The notes beneath the pieces were generated by a model. The model made no database searches. It saw only the letters and a list, made by a program, of their open reading frames with translations, and had not been told where the DNA came from. Shown piece by piece: positions 23,453 through 32,556 of a stretch of 64,000 bases of DNA. The first letter of the stretch is position 1, and every line of letters begins with the position of its first letter. The stretch is from an uncultured Bacteroidales bacterium (GTDB lineage Bacteria; Bacteroidota; Bacteroidia; Bacteroidales; F082). Position numbers and translations under genes: made by a program. The stretch covers positions 186,001-250,000 of the forward strand of contig CAJOHD010000004.1 in the NCBI GenBank assembly GCA_905234275.1, in the 5' to 3' direction.

Positions 23453-25219
23453 TTACTTAACAACAACTCTCTGGATTGTTGTGTTGTTAGCGTTGTCGAT
23501 GATGTTGAAGAAGTAAACACCTGCACCGAATGCGCTCATGTCAACTTTGTTGTCGCGAACGACATTGATGAGCTGACCAGCTGCGCTGTAGATAGCGATA
23601 GCGTTGATGTTTTCACCTTCAACTGTAATCATACCTGTTGTTGGGTTAGGATATACTTTGAATGCGTTTGCTGATGTTTCAATAACGCCAACCTCACCAA
23701 CATGGAGTGTCACAGGAATCTGAACCTCTTCGAGGTCTTCATCATTTGTTCTGACGAACAATGTTGCCTCATAAGTGCTGTTGTTGTTCAGACCGATTGA
23801 GTTCAATGTAAGAACAACTGTCTCTGTTGCGCCACCAGCGACTGAACCTTCGATTGCGCTGAGTGATGCCCATGAACCTGGGATAAGTGAACCCTGGCAT
23901 TCAACTGTGATCAACCATGCACCACCGAAGCTACCTGCTGAATAGCAGTGATCGAATGAACCACCCTGTGTGCTGAGCCAGTTACCATCAGCTTCCTCAC
24001 CGTATTCACCACCGTCCATTGTTAATGGATATTCACCTGCGTTCTGCATCAAACCGACTGTTGCCCACATTGTCTGACCTGTCATGTAGACGTCTTCTGT
24101 GAATGTTGCTTCAAGCCATGTGCCTAATGCTGATGATGTAATTGATGTTTCTGCGAGTTTCTCACCTGGCTGGTTGTAGAAACCTTCACCGTAGATACGG
24201 AATACGTATGTGTTGTCAGCTGAAGTATATTGTGCACTGGTTAAGAATTTCATCTTTGTAACCTTCATACCCATTGCTGATGAGCCGTAAGCTGAACCTG
24301 GCAAACGGATAGCCATCTCACGTGTGTAAGGACCACCTGATGAACCGATGCCGCTGTAAGCTTCACCATCGTGATATTTGAGTTCAGCTGTCTGTGAACC
24401 TGCGCCACCTTCGCCGAAGTCAACCCATGCGTGCCAGTCACCCATTGCTGTACCTGTGTTAGCAATTGTGATGTCAACTGTTGTAGCATCGTCTTCTTCA
24501 ACTGTCTCTTCAACTGCATCTGGTGCAATTGCCAAATGTGGAACTGAAACACCACCGATAAGAGTCAATTTAATATTGTCAACATAGTACTCTGACACTG
24601 CTGCGCTTGATGGTGGATAGAAGTCAATAGCATCCAATTTACGCTGACCAGCGCCACCGCTAGCCTGCAAGCTGAACTGCCATGTTACGATTTCTGTACC
24701 ATCAACAAAGAATGTTGCTACGTCAGAATCGAGGTCGATGTCATACTTAACGGTGAACCATGTGTCGAATGGGAATGTGAAGGTGTGATCAACACCACCA
24801 ACCTGGATCTTTGTGCCGTTTGTTGAGTGGTTGAAGTAAACCTCTGTTGCCCACTGGCTACCTGAACCATTGAAAATGTGGAGAAGGTTGTTGTATGCAT
24901 CCTTGCCTGTTGGAACATACATGTCAAGCTCAACCTCATAGTGGCTTGATTCCATACCGCCAAGCAACAAAACCTGGTCATTGCCATATGTCATATGACC
25001 GCATTTTGTTCCTGCTAATTCTGCGACAACACCGTCTTCAGCACCACCTGGAGCGTTGCTCCATGTTGTCCAGTAGTCGTTGCCAGCTGCCTGAGCTTCA
25101 GCAGCGATCTTGTTACCCACTGTGTAGGCTTCCATGTCATCATCGATGAGCACAGTCTGTGCGAATACGTTGCCTGCTAAGAAGGCAAACATCGCGAAAA
25201 GTAAAGATAATCTTTTCAT
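23453..25219 (-). CDS. Secreted T9SS protein with LamG-like domain
   Basis: The 588-residue protein has a signal peptide (MKRLSLLFAMFAFLAGNVFAQ), an N-terminal LamG/concanavalin-like jelly roll (GSGSQWATEVYFNHST ... VDGTEIVTWQF, about 25-215), a beta-sandwich with PEPTIDASE-M30-type strands and an Ig-like region (VVLTLNSIGLNNNSTYEATL). It ends in a classic type A T9SS domain (FKVYPNPTTGMITVEGE, IAIYSAAGQLI, VYFFNI, QRVVVK). It is probably a surface adhesin or carbohydrate-binding protein; no enzyme motif is visible. A promoter lies 70 nt upstream. Confidence 0.85.
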   Translation of the reverse strand: MKRLSLLFAMFAFLAGNVFAQTVLIDDDMEAYTVGNKIAAEAQAAGNDYWTTWSNAPGGAEDGVVAELAGTKCGHMTYGNDQVLLLGGMESSHYEVELDMYVPTGKDAYNNLLHIFNGSGSQWATEVYFNHSTNGTKIQVGGVDHTFTFPFDTWFTVKYDIDLDSDVATFFVDGTEIVTWQFSLQASGGAGQRKLDAIDFYPPSSAAVSEYYVDNIKLTLIGGVSVPHLAIAPDAVEETVEEDDATTVDITIANTGTAMGDWHAWVDFGEGGAGSQTAELKYHDGEAYSGIGSSGGPYTREMAIRLPGSAYGSSAMGMKVTKMKFLTSAQYTSADNTYVFRIYGEGFYNQPGEKLAETSITSSALGTWLEATFTEDVYMTGQTMWATVGLMQNAGEYPLTMDGGEYGEEADGNWLSTQGGSFDHCYSAGSFGGAWLITVECQGSLIPGSWASLSAIEGSVAGGATETVVLTLNSIGLNNNSTYEATLFVRTNDEDLEEVQIPVTLHVGEVGVIETSANAFKVYPNPTTGMITVEGENINAIAIYSAAGQLINVVRDNKVDMSAFGAGVYFFNIIDNANNTTIQRVVVK

Positions 25220-25288
25220 GTGATTTAAATTTAGTTAAACATTAATTTTCTAATAGAATTTCCTAATTTGTTATTCTTTTTGAACCTG

Positions 25289-25296
25289 CAAATATA
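25289..25296 (-). promoter_or_regulatory. -7 box for the LamG/T9SS gene
   Basis: The minus strand reads TATATTTG, leaving a 5' leader of about 65 nt before the start at 25219. Confidence 0.6.
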
Positions 25297-25335
25297 ACAA
25301 TATTTTTTAAATCGTGCTAATATTTTTTATTTTTT

Positions 25336-26025
25336 TTACTTCAAATATGCCAAAACTGATACCTGTCCGGTGATGTCATCACCCATTTCCACTTGAATAT
25401 CAGCGTCAATCGGCAAGAAGAAATCAACACGCGAACCGAATTTTATCATGCCAAATTCTTTTCCAACCTCAGCCTTGTCGCCTTCTTTAATGTTACAGAC
25501 AATCCTTCGAGCCATAACACCAGCAACCTGTCTGAACAGCACTTCCCTACCCTTCTCGTCCTTGACAACCACTGAGTTACGCTCATTCAACTCCGATGAT
25601 TTCGGATTTATGGCAAACAACTTCTTGCCCGGATGATACTTCACATAACTCACCACACCGTTAATCGGGAACCAGTTGACATGCACATCGTAAGCCGACA
25701 TGAATACCGAAACCTGAATCCTCTTGTCGTGAAAATATTCCTTTTCCTCCACTTCCTCGATGGCAACAATTTCACCGTCGGCGGAAGATACAACAGCGTT
25801 TTCCTCATGAGTTATTTTTCTCTTCGTAGGTACCCTGAAAAACGTTATCGACCATACAAAAATAATCACACCTATAATAATAACTCCCGCAAGTATGGTC
25901 CAATGCGTAGTCTCCAGAATCGCGTTAAGCAACATCATCAAACCTACGGTGATCAATACCAACACCGTAAACACCGTCGCAATAACACCATATCCTTTTT
26001 TGTGTATATACATGATTTTATGCAA
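25336..26025 (-). CDS. psd: Phosphatidylserine decarboxylase, short type
   Basis: Phosphatidylserine decarboxylase makes phosphatidylethanolamine and self-cleaves to form a pyruvoyl group. The 229-residue protein has two N-terminal membrane helices (GVIATVFTVLVLITVGLMML; TILAGVIIIGVIIFVWSI). The catalytic core follows with SSADGEIVAIEEVEE and VFMSAYDVHVNWFPINGVV. The cleavage site is KFGSRVDFFLP near the end (Gly-Ser; the serine becomes the pyruvoyl). This short form is typical of Bacteroidota. Its start overlaps the end of cdsA by 8 nt, so the two steps of phospholipid synthesis are made together. Confidence 0.92.
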   Translation of the reverse strand: MHKIMYIHKKGYGVIATVFTVLVLITVGLMMLLNAILETTHWTILAGVIIIGVIIFVWSITFFRVPTKRKITHEENAVVSSADGEIVAIEEVEEKEYFHDKRIQVSVFMSAYDVHVNWFPINGVVSYVKYHPGKKLFAINPKSSELNERNSVVVKDEKGREVLFRQVAGVMARRIVCNIKEGDKAEVGKEFGMIKFGSRVDFFLPIDADIQVEMGDDITGQVSVLAYLK

Positions 26026-26821
26026 TAAGTATCAAATAACAATAAACAAACGGCACAGCCAAAAACGTAGCGTCGAACCTGTCTAAAATGCCACCATGGC
26101 CAGGAATCACATTGCCCGAGTCCTTCACTCCCGCCTGACGCTTCATCATCGACTCGCAGAGATCACCCAGACTACCGAAAACCACAACAACCATTGCCAT
26201 TCCCATCATCTTCCAGTCGCTCATAACATGTAACCAGTAATGATTTACCAAAAACGCCGTCAATATCGTCATCACCAAACCGCCCAAGCTGCCTTCTATC
26301 GTCTTCTTCGGCGAAATTCTTTCAAACAACTTGTGCTTCCCAATAGCCATTCCGGTCAAATATGCGAAAATATCGTTTATCCAAATCAAGCAGAACAATA
26401 TGATAATGAAATACCTGCCTTCAAAACACAATGCCGTAGCTTTATAAAACTCCATCAGCAACAAACATGGCAAAGCCACAAAAAATATAGCCGTCCAGCA
26501 ACTGACTGTAATCTTTTCAAATGAATATTTCTTCGAGAACAACGCTATCAATATAGGTGTAAGTATCATCACCACTTGTATGATGTTCGAAACCTGACCA
26601 AAAACAGCATTCAGCACAAAAAATAGCGTCGCCACAATGACCGCCATGAGTTTCAATGCGCGATTGTCTTCTTTCGCCATCAACTTGCTAACTTCCTGAG
26701 AACCAATGAATACAGTCACAAGCATCACAGCGAAGAAAACCCAATAATTCAAAAGAATGCTTCCGATCACAACGATCACAAACAAACTCCCGAACACCGT
26801 TCTTTTCGCCAAATTACTCAT
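26018..26821 (-). CDS. cdsA: Phosphatidate cytidylyltransferase
   Basis: CdsA makes CDP-diacylglycerol from phosphatidate and CTP in the inner membrane. The 267-residue protein has about eight hydrophobic helices and, near the C-terminus, the family signature MKRQAGVKDSGNVIPGHGGILDRFD, with the catalytic Asp residues. It is the first gene of a cdsA-psd operon that leads from phosphatidate towards phosphatidylethanolamine (the phosphatidylserine synthase gene is not in the window). Confidence 0.93.
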   Translation of the reverse strand: MSNLAKRTVFGSLFVIVVIGSILLNYWVFFAVMLVTVFIGSQEVSKLMAKEDNRALKLMAVIVATLFFVLNAVFGQVSNIIQVVMILTPILIALFSKKYSFEKITVSCWTAIFFVALPCLLLMEFYKATALCFEGRYFIIILFCLIWINDIFAYLTGMAIGKHKLFERISPKKTIEGSLGGLVMTILTAFLVNHYWLHVMSDWKMMGMAMVVVVFGSLGDLCESMMKRQAGVKDSGNVIPGHGGILDRFDATFLAVPFVYCYLILIA

Positions 26822-26842
26822 TTTTTACATCATTTTAATCTG

Positions 26843-26850
26843 CAAATATA
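26843..26850 (-). promoter_or_regulatory. -7 box for cdsA-psd
   Basis: The minus strand reads TATATTTG, 21 nt upstream of the cdsA start. Confidence 0.65.
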
Positions 26851-26879
26851 CAAAAAAATAATACAACTGCAAAAAATAA

Positions 26880-26957
26880 TGAGATTCCTCACACTTCGTG
26901 TTCGGAATGACAATGTATAATCACACTTGTCATTCCGAGCGCAGCGAGGAATCTCAT
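26880..26957. repeat. Paired palindromic element of the GTCATTCCGA family
   Basis: Arm one (TGAGATTCCTCACACTTCGT to GGAATGAC at 26911) and arm two (GTCATTCCGAGC at 26929 to GAATCTCAT at 26957) are inverted around an 18-nt loop. The end of arm two supplies the stop codon of mazG (26954-26956). Confidence 0.8.
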
Positions 26958-27727
26958 TCGGCCTGTTTTGCCTCATCCCACAGCGCCTCCATTTCATCAA
27001 GCGTCATATCAGCTACACTTTTACCAAGTTCTCTCGCCTTCTCCTCGATATATGTAAACCGCTTTTTAAACTTGGCATTTGCATGCTCCAGCGCCGTGTC
27101 GGCATTCACTTTTATGAACCTTGAATAGTTCACGAGAGCAAACAAAAGGTCACCAAATTCCTCGTCTTTCCGCTCTATCGGACCGTCGTTTTTCACCTCT
27201 TCCTGAAGCTCGTTCATCTCCTCCAAGACCTTCTCCCAGCATTCCTCCTTGTTAGGCCAGTCAAAACCCACTCCAGATGCTTTGTCGGTCATGCGATATG
27301 CTTTTAAAAGTGGCGGCAAACCTGCAGGAACACCGCCTAAAACGCTCTTGTTTCCTTCTTTCTTAATCTTAATCTTTTCCCAGTTTTCTAGCACTTCTTC
27401 GGCCGATTCCACCTTCACGTCGCCGTAAATATGCGGATGGCGTACGATAAGCTTGTCGCAAATACTGTTTATCACATCAGAGATATCAAACAAACCACGC
27501 TCATCAGCAATTCTTGCATAAAACACGATGTGCATTATCAAATCGCCAAGCTCTTTCTTAACATCTTGATAATCAGAAGCTAAAATCGCCTCACTCAACT
27601 CGTATGTCTCCTCAATGGTCAGATGACGCAAACTCTCAATAGTCTGTTTTTTATCCCAAGGACAGCCTTTTCTGAGGTCGTCCATAATGTCCAAAAGTCT
27701 CTTAAAAGCCTCTAATCGTTTATCCAT
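26954..27727 (-). CDS. mazG: Nucleoside triphosphate pyrophosphohydrolase MazG
   Basis: MazG hydrolyses NTPs and dNTPs to the monophosphate and pyrophosphate. The 257-residue protein carries two MazG domains: GCPWDKKQTIESLRHLTIEETYEL with EAIL and the ELGDLIMHIVFYA motif (residues 20-75) in the first, and EEVKNDGPIERKDEEFGDLLFALVNYSRF in the second, with the ExxE and ExxD metal sites. Its stop codon sits inside a palindromic repeat, so the last residues (EALWDEAKQAE) may be partly repeat-derived. Confidence 0.92.
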   Translation of the reverse strand: MDKRLEAFKRLLDIMDDLRKGCPWDKKQTIESLRHLTIEETYELSEAILASDYQDVKKELGDLIMHIVFYARIADERGLFDISDVINSICDKLIVRHPHIYGDVKVESAEEVLENWEKIKIKKEGNKSVLGGVPAGLPPLLKAYRMTDKASGVGFDWPNKEECWEKVLEEMNELQEEVKNDGPIERKDEEFGDLLFALVNYSRFIKVNADTALEHANAKFKKRFTYIEEKARELGKSVADMTLDEMEALWDEAKQAE

Positions 27728-27741
27728 ATCAAAAATTTTTG

Positions 27742-27749
27742 CAAAGTTA
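27742..27749 (-). promoter_or_regulatory. -7 box for mazG
   Basis: The minus strand reads TAACTTTG, 14 nt upstream of the mazG start, giving a very short leader. Confidence 0.6.
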
Positions 27750-27780
27750 CAAAATAGTTTTTAATAATTGCTTTTTTTAA

Positions 27781-27867
27781 AGATTTCTCCATTTCGCTCC
27801 GCTCCAGTCGAAATGACGCGCACACACTACGTCATTTCGAGCGAAACGAAGTGGAGTCGAGAAATCT
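27781..27867. repeat. Paired palindromic element, GTCATTTCGA variant
   Basis: Arms AGATTTCTCCATTTCGCTCC...GAAATGAC and GTCATTTCGAGCGAAACGAA...GAGAAATCT are inverted around a short loop, between mazG and the acyloxyacyl hydrolase-like gene. Confidence 0.8.
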
Positions 27868-27891
27868 TCAACTTTATATTTATTTTTTTCA

Positions 27892-27899
27892 TATTTTTG
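27892..27899 (+). promoter_or_regulatory. -7 box placed directly before a GTG start
   Basis: TATTTTTG ends 4 nt before the GTG at 27904, so a transcript from this box would be leaderless. Confidence 0.55.
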
Positions 27900-27903
27900 C
27901 AAT

Positions 27904-29034
27904 GTGAAAAAGATTTTTGGACATACGGTTTTATTATTATGTTTTTTGTTGATAATCAATACATTATCAGCAAAAACCAACGATACTATCATCGAACCGA
28001 ATCTTCAAATCGAGTTTCGCGCAAGTCACGGATTCATCATCTGCCACCATCCCGAGATGAAGGTGTTCAGTGCTCACTTCCCGCTTTTCGAATTGAGTGT
28101 CGACCAAGTCACTTTCGGCAGGAAATCGTGGCAGTCAAAATCGAATTACCCAACCGTCGGCGTAAGCTTTCTTTACACCGGAATCGGCGAACAGCCTGAG
28201 TTGGGAAGAGCTTTTGCCATTATACCTCGCATGACTTTCAACTGTTTGAAAAGTGAAAGACACCAGATAAATTTCAAACTCGGAATCGGTATCGGCTACC
28301 TCACGCAAAAATACGATGTCGTCGACAATCCTAAAAACACCTTCATCGGCTCGCATTTTAACGCCGCAATCGACATTGCCGTCGACTATAGCTACATGAT
28401 TACCAATCGTTTAGGTGCTTCTGCTTTCTTAGGTTTCACACATTTTTCCAATGGCTCTAGTAGAACTCCAAACAACGGCATCAACATAGCGCACGCTGGC
28501 ATTGGGGTTAAGTATTTTCTCAGCGAACCAAAACAGCGTCTCCCACGACAAATATCTGATAATCAACAATATAAGAGCTGGGAAAAGAAAAATCTATCAT
28601 TCACATTTGCATTATCTTATTCTCTGAAAGATATCGATGAATATCTGGGATACGGGAAATCTTGGTCGGTTTACAACATACAGATCAACGCATTGAAACG
28701 TCTCACCGAGATGAGCAAAATCGGCGTGGGATGTGATCTGGTTTACGACAACACCGACAAAGAGGTGCTCCGTCAGAAAGGTATAGGTTTTACTGATATT
28801 GAGATACTTAAACCTGGCATCAGCGCAGCCTACGAACTGGCTTTTGGCAACACTTCGTTTATTTTCAATTTCGGATGCCACATCGCAGGAAAAGACTTAT
28901 GCGAAGGTCGTGTTTACCAGAAATTAGGCATGATGCAGAATATAGGGAAAGGTGTTTTCGCCACAATTTCACTCACCACTCATTATGGCTGGGCAGACTA
29001 TATAGGTTTCGGAATTGGTTACAGAATTCATTAG
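27904..29034 (+). CDS. PagL-type acyloxyacyl hydrolase (lipid A deacylase-like) outer-membrane protein
   Basis: The gene begins at GTG, since the signal peptide (KKIFGHTVLLLCFLLIINTLSA) starts there and no ATG exists upstream in frame. The 376-residue protein has alternating barrel strands; FLGFTHFSNGSSRTPNNGIN (about residues 178-197) fits the PagL catalytic His-x-Ser motif with the following Asn. PagL enzymes remove the 3-O-acyl chain from lipid A in the outer membrane. At 376 residues it is longer than PagL itself (about 170) because of a second barrel-like half after residue 225. A DUF2807 lipoprotein gene starts 2 nt after the stop. Confidence 0.75.
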   Translation: MKKIFGHTVLLLCFLLIINTLSAKTNDTIIEPNLQIEFRASHGFIICHHPEMKVFSAHFPLFELSVDQVTFGRKSWQSKSNYPTVGVSFLYTGIGEQPELGRAFAIIPRMTFNCLKSERHQINFKLGIGIGYLTQKYDVVDNPKNTFIGSHFNAAIDIAVDYSYMITNRLGASAFLGFTHFSNGSSRTPNNGINIAHAGIGVKYFLSEPKQRLPRQISDNQQYKSWEKKNLSFTFALSYSLKDIDEYLGYGKSWSVYNIQINALKRLTEMSKIGVGCDLVYDNTDKEVLRQKGIGFTDIEILKPGISAAYELAFGNTSFIFNFGCHIAGKDLCEGRVYQKLGMMQNIGKGVFATISLTTHYGWADYIGFGIGYRIH

Positions 29035-29036
29035 AA

Positions 29037-29789
29037 ATGAGACATAAATTATTGATTATATTGACATTATGTTTTCTTGCATCATTTTCTTCCTGCAAGA
29101 AAGCCCCGCTTACTGTCGGCTCAATCGTCACAGAAATTCGCGAACTCCCAGACTTCACTGAGGTACACGTCAACGATAATATCAATATTTCATTGGTGCG
29201 ATCCGACACCTGCTACATCGAAATCACAACAGGAAAAAACATCATCGACAACATCACCACAGAAGTCAACTACGGAGTACTATCTATTTGTAACACAACA
29301 ACTTGCAACTGGCTAAGACCTTACGACTACACTCTTAATGTGACGCTATATTTCAAAGACATAACAAATTTCATATTTGCCTCATCAGGCACTTTGGATA
29401 CTCAAAACAATTACACCGGACTGGTAGTTTCACCTAATTACTATCGTTTTGAAATACATGGCGGCTCTGGTGACGTTGATCTTAATGTCAACAACTGCAA
29501 CGACTTACGCATTGTTTATCAACACGGCAGCAGCCATCTCAACCTCCACGGCGAAGATAATCATAACCTGGTTATTTATAAAAGGAGTTATGGCATTATT
29601 GAAGCGCAAAACTATGATGCTGAAATAGTTCATGTAACTACTGATTCAGCAAGCGACTGCTACATAAGCGCCAGCGAGAGCATTGATGCCACCATCAACA
29701 ACCTCGGCAATATATATTATAAAGGTGACCCAGAAAACATCCAGGTCACCTATGGGGAATTTGCGAAAGGACAACTACTCCCGCTTTAA
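29037..29789 (+). CDS. DUF2807 (GIN-domain) lipoprotein
   Basis: Starting at 29037, a lipoprotein signal peptide (LLIILTLCFLASFSSC) gives a 250-residue product. An upstream in-frame ATG (28875) lies inside the preceding gene and would add a non-signal leader. The body is a regular beta-helix-like repeat (IRELPDFTEVHVNDNINISL; EIHGGSGDVDLNVNNCNDL) as in the head domain of bacterial auto-transporter-like adhesins of this phylum. It is probably cotranscribed with the lipid A-acting enzyme, 2 nt apart; function unknown. Confidence 0.75.
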   Translation: MRHKLLIILTLCFLASFSSCKKAPLTVGSIVTEIRELPDFTEVHVNDNINISLVRSDTCYIEITTGKNIIDNITTEVNYGVLSICNTTTCNWLRPYDYTLNVTLYFKDITNFIFASSGTLDTQNNYTGLVVSPNYYRFEIHGGSGDVDLNVNNCNDLRIVYQHGSSHLNLHGEDNHNLVIYKRSYGIIEAQNYDAEIVHVTTDSASDCYISASESIDATINNLGNIYYKGDPENIQVTYGEFAKGQLLPL

Positions 29790-29792
29790 AAA

Positions 29793-29858
29793 GATAAGAA
29801 GGATAAGCGCTTTGCTGATAAACTTATCCCTCTTATCCTCCTTATCCTTCTTATCCTA
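29793..29858. repeat. 9-nt periodic inverted spacer between convergent genes
   Basis: Four CTTATCC(NN) nonamers in tandem (29823-29858) face a complementary GATAAGAAGGATAAG block (29795-29809). The structure can fold as a hairpin between the convergent DUF2807 and proS genes and may terminate both. Confidence 0.7.
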
Positions 29859-31331
29859 TTAATACGCTTTAGCGAATATCACTCTTCTCTTCGAAGGTTT
29901 TCCAGAGAATACGTCGACTCCATCTTCGTAATCGTCGTCAAGCGGGATGCAGCGCAATGTAGCCTTTGTCTCTTCCTTGATGGCGAGCTCTGTCTCTGTT
30001 GTGCCATCCCAGTGTGCATAGGCGAATCCGCCGTTCTCAATAACCTGCTTGAACTCATCCCAAGTATCGACGCGATGTGTGTTAGCCTTGCGATATTCAA
30101 GAGCTCTGTTGTACAAGCTATCCTGAATCTCGTCGAGCAAACCGAGGATGTGGTCTTCCATCTCAGCCTCTGAAATCGACTGTTTTGTCAAGGTGTCGCG
30201 GCGAGCGATCTCCACTGTCTGGTTCTCAACGTCGCGTGGACCTGCTGCGAGACGTACCGGCACGCCCTTCATCTCCCATTCAGCGAACTTGAATCCTGGT
30301 TTCTGAGTGTCGCGGTCGTCGAATTTCACTCTAAGTCCCTTAGCCTCAAGACGTTGCTTCATCTGAGAGCAGTAATCGAGAACAGCCTGCTGCTGGTCGT
30401 CGGTCTTGTAGATAGGAACGATAACAACCTCGATTGGAGCTACCTTTGGAGGCAGCACGAGACCGTTATCATCAGAATGAGCCATGATCAAAGCACCCAT
30501 CAAACGTGTTGAAACGCCCCATGATGTTGCCCAAACGTACTCGAGTTTATTTTCCTTATTAAGATATTTCACGTCGAAAGCCTTCGCGAAGTTCTGACCG
30601 AGGAAGTGTGATGTACCAGCCTGCAAAGCCTTGCCGTCCTGCATCATAGCCTCAATACAGAATGTCTCGACAGCGCCTGCGAAACGCTCATTAGCTGATT
30701 TTATACCGCGGATGACCGGAACAGCCATATATTTCTCGGCGAAGTCAGCGTAAACGCCCAGCATTTTCTCGGCTTCAGCCATAGCTTCCTCGCGTGTTGC
30801 GTGAGCGGTATGACCCTCTTGCCACAGGAACTCAGCTGTGCGGAGGAACAAGCGTGTACGCATCTCCCAGCGCACCACGTTAGCCCACTGGTTGCACAAA
30901 ATCGGGAGGTCACGATAGCTCTTGATCCAGTTTCGATAAGTATCCCAAATGATTGTCTCTGAAGTAGGACGTACTATCAACTCTTCTTCAAGTTTTGCTT
31001 CAGGATCGACGACAACGCCTGGTCCGTCAGGGTTTTTCATCAAGCGGTAATGCGTAACAACGGCGCATTCCTTAGCGAAGCCTTCAACGTGGCTTGCTTC
31101 CTTGCTGAAGAAACTTTTTGGAATGAAAAGCGGGAAATAAGCATTGACGTGACCTGTGTCCTTAAACATCTTGTCGAGAGCGTCATGCATGAACTCCCAG
31201 ATAGCATATCCGTAAGGCTTAATAACCATACAACCTCTCACTGCGGAACCCTCCGCCAACTCGGCTTTATTCACGATGTCATTATACCATTGTGAATAAT
31301 TTTCTTGACGTGTTGTAATTTCTTTTGCCAT
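29859..31331 (-). CDS. proS: Prolyl-tRNA synthetase
   Basis: ProS charges tRNA-Pro. I take the start at 31331 because the protein then begins [20 protein letters not shown], the usual start of the short (type 3, archaeal/eukaryote-like) class, giving 490 residues; the longer frame adds 55 hydrophobic residues with no homology. Motif 2 ([31 protein letters not shown]) and motif 3 ([24 protein letters not shown]) are intact, with the C-terminal anticodon-binding domain after residue 295 ([24 protein letters not shown]). Confidence 0.93.
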   Translation of the reverse strand: MAKEITTRQENYSQWYNDIVNKAELAEGSAVRGCMVIKPYGYAIWEFMHDALDKMFKDTGHVNAYFPLFIPKSFFSKEASHVEGFAKECAVVTHYRLMKNPDGPGVVVDPEAKLEEELIVRPTSETIIWDTYRNWIKSYRDLPILCNQWANVVRWEMRTRLFLRTAEFLWQEGHTAHATREEAMAEAEKMLGVYADFAEKYMAVPVIRGIKSANERFAGAVETFCIEAMMQDGKALQAGTSHFLGQNFAKAFDVKYLNKENKLEYVWATSWGVSTRLMGALIMAHSDDNGLVLPPKVAPIEVVIVPIYKTDDQQQAVLDYCSQMKQRLEAKGLRVKFDDRDTQKPGFKFAEWEMKGVPVRLAAGPRDVENQTVEIARRDTLTKQSISEAEMEDHILGLLDEIQDSLYNRALEYRKANTHRVDTWDEFKQVIENGGFAYAHWDGTTETELAIKEETKATLRCIPLDDDYEDGVDVFSGKPSKRRVIFAKAY

Positions 31332-31372
31332 TTTTAAAAGTTTGGTACGATTTTTGTTAGTATTTGAGTGTG

Positions 31373-31380
31373 CAAAATTA
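31373..31380 (-). promoter_or_regulatory. -7 box for proS
   Basis: The minus strand reads TAATTTTG, about 41 nt upstream of the start at 31331. Confidence 0.55.
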
Positions 31381-31419
31381 CAAAATTTTTTGCAATGTAC
31401 TAATAAAAAGTGAATTATT

Positions 31420-32523
31420 ATGAAAAGGAGTTTCTTCATCATCGCAGCCGCAACAATGTTGTTAACTGCTTGTGCGTCAAGCAACAACGTCATCAACGAC
31501 GATGCGTATTATTCACCATACGACAGCGATTCACAGGGCGACAAGTCTCTCGTAACCTCAAATTATGGCTATTTCGACAACAGTTCTGTGAAGGCGGAAA
31601 AGAGTAACTACAACGATCAGACGAGCAAAATCTACAAAGATTACGCCGTTACGGACAGCATCGACAGAGTTGTAGATACGGTTTACATCGTTGATGAGTC
31701 TCCAGAAACACGTGTAACTGTTGACTTTGGAGTTGGTTTCGGTGTAGGATTCGGAGTTGGATACGGCTATTGGGACCCGTTCTGGGATCCATTCTGGTAT
31801 CCGGCATATAGACCTTATTGGGGTTACAGCCCGTATTACTGGGGCTATGCATGGGATCCTTACTGGGGATGGGGCGGATATTACCCGTATTATCCTCCAT
31901 ACAACCCATATCACCCGTACTATCCACCAGGACCTGGACATTACAACTATTATAATCACAGTCATCACGGGACACATCATGGTGGTATAAACACCTATAA
32001 TAATGGTGGTCGCAGAGCAGCTGATCACAACAACGGCAAGAACAGCGCTGTAAGCGAAAGAAGAAGCGCCGAACGTCATAACAATGAAGCAGTAAGCAGC
32101 CGCGAAGCTTCAAGACGTTCATCAGAAAACGTCTCACGCCCAGCAAGCAGCAATGCCAGAAGATCGAGTCAGTCAACTGAACGACCAAGCTCAGCTAACA
32201 GACCGAGTCAATCGGCTAATAGACCAAATCAGTCAGCTAATAGACCGAGCCAGTCGACGACGAGACCGTCTTCACAGAACAAGACGTATACTCCGGCAAA
32301 CAGCAATCGTCAGTCACGATCAAGTTCGGAATATGTCAGACCACAGAGAAACAACAATAACACGACGACAACAAGACCAACCAGCACCATCAGAAGCAAC
32401 ACCAGCGCTCCGAGAAGCAGCGGCAGCTTCAACTCCGGTTCACGCGGTGGCAGCGTTGGAGGTGGTGGAATCCGTGGCGGCGGCGGAGGCGGTGGCGTCC
32501 GCGCTGGAGGAGGAAGAAGATAA
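31420..32523 (+). CDS. Lipoprotein rich in Trp/Tyr/Pro and then Ser/Gly
   Basis: The 367-residue protein has a lipoprotein signal peptide ([18 protein letters not shown]). After a polar stretch come glycine-phenylalanine repeats ([15 protein letters not shown]), then a strikingly aromatic region ([35 protein letters not shown]) of about 65 residues. A Ser-Arg-Asn-Pro repeat ([20 protein letters not shown]) and a final glycine tract ([11 protein letters not shown]) follow. Low complexity of this kind suggests a surface-exposed flexible or self-associating protein, perhaps an extracellular matrix or sheath component. I do not recognise the family. It is followed by a spacer of pure heptads and a FadL-like porin gene. 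Confidence 0.7.
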   Translation: MKRSFFIIAAATMLLTACASSNNVINDDAYYSPYDSDSQGDKSLVTSNYGYFDNSSVKAEKSNYNDQTSKIYKDYAVTDSIDRVVDTVYIVDESPETRVTVDFGVGFGVGFGVGYGYWDPFWDPFWYPAYRPYWGYSPYYWGYAWDPYWGWGGYYPYYPPYNPYHPYYPPGPGHYNYYNHSHHGTHHGGINTYNNGGRRAADHNNGKNSAVSERRSAERHNNEAVSSREASRRSSENVSRPASSNARRSSQSTERPSSANRPSQSANRPNQSANRPSQSTTRPSSQNKTYTPANSNRQSRSSSEYVRPQRNNNNTTTTRPTSTIRSNTSAPRSSGSFNSGSRGGSVGGGGIRGGGGGGGVRAGGGRR

Positions 32524-32556
32524 CAGAGAACAGAGAACAGATAACAGAGAATAGAG
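32521..32556. repeat. Intercistronic spacer of exact 7-nt repeats
   Basis: From the stop codon of the upstream gene to the ATG of the next, the sequence reads TAACAGA, GAACAGA, GAACAGA, TAACAGA, GAATAGA, GATG. Any change in unit number would move the spacing by 7 nt. Confidence 0.85.

Noticed and set aside
31332-31496. Longer N-terminus for proS starting at 31496
   Set aside because: The added 55 residues overlap the lipoprotein start on the other strand and lack homology; [15 protein letters not shown] at 31331 is the usual start.
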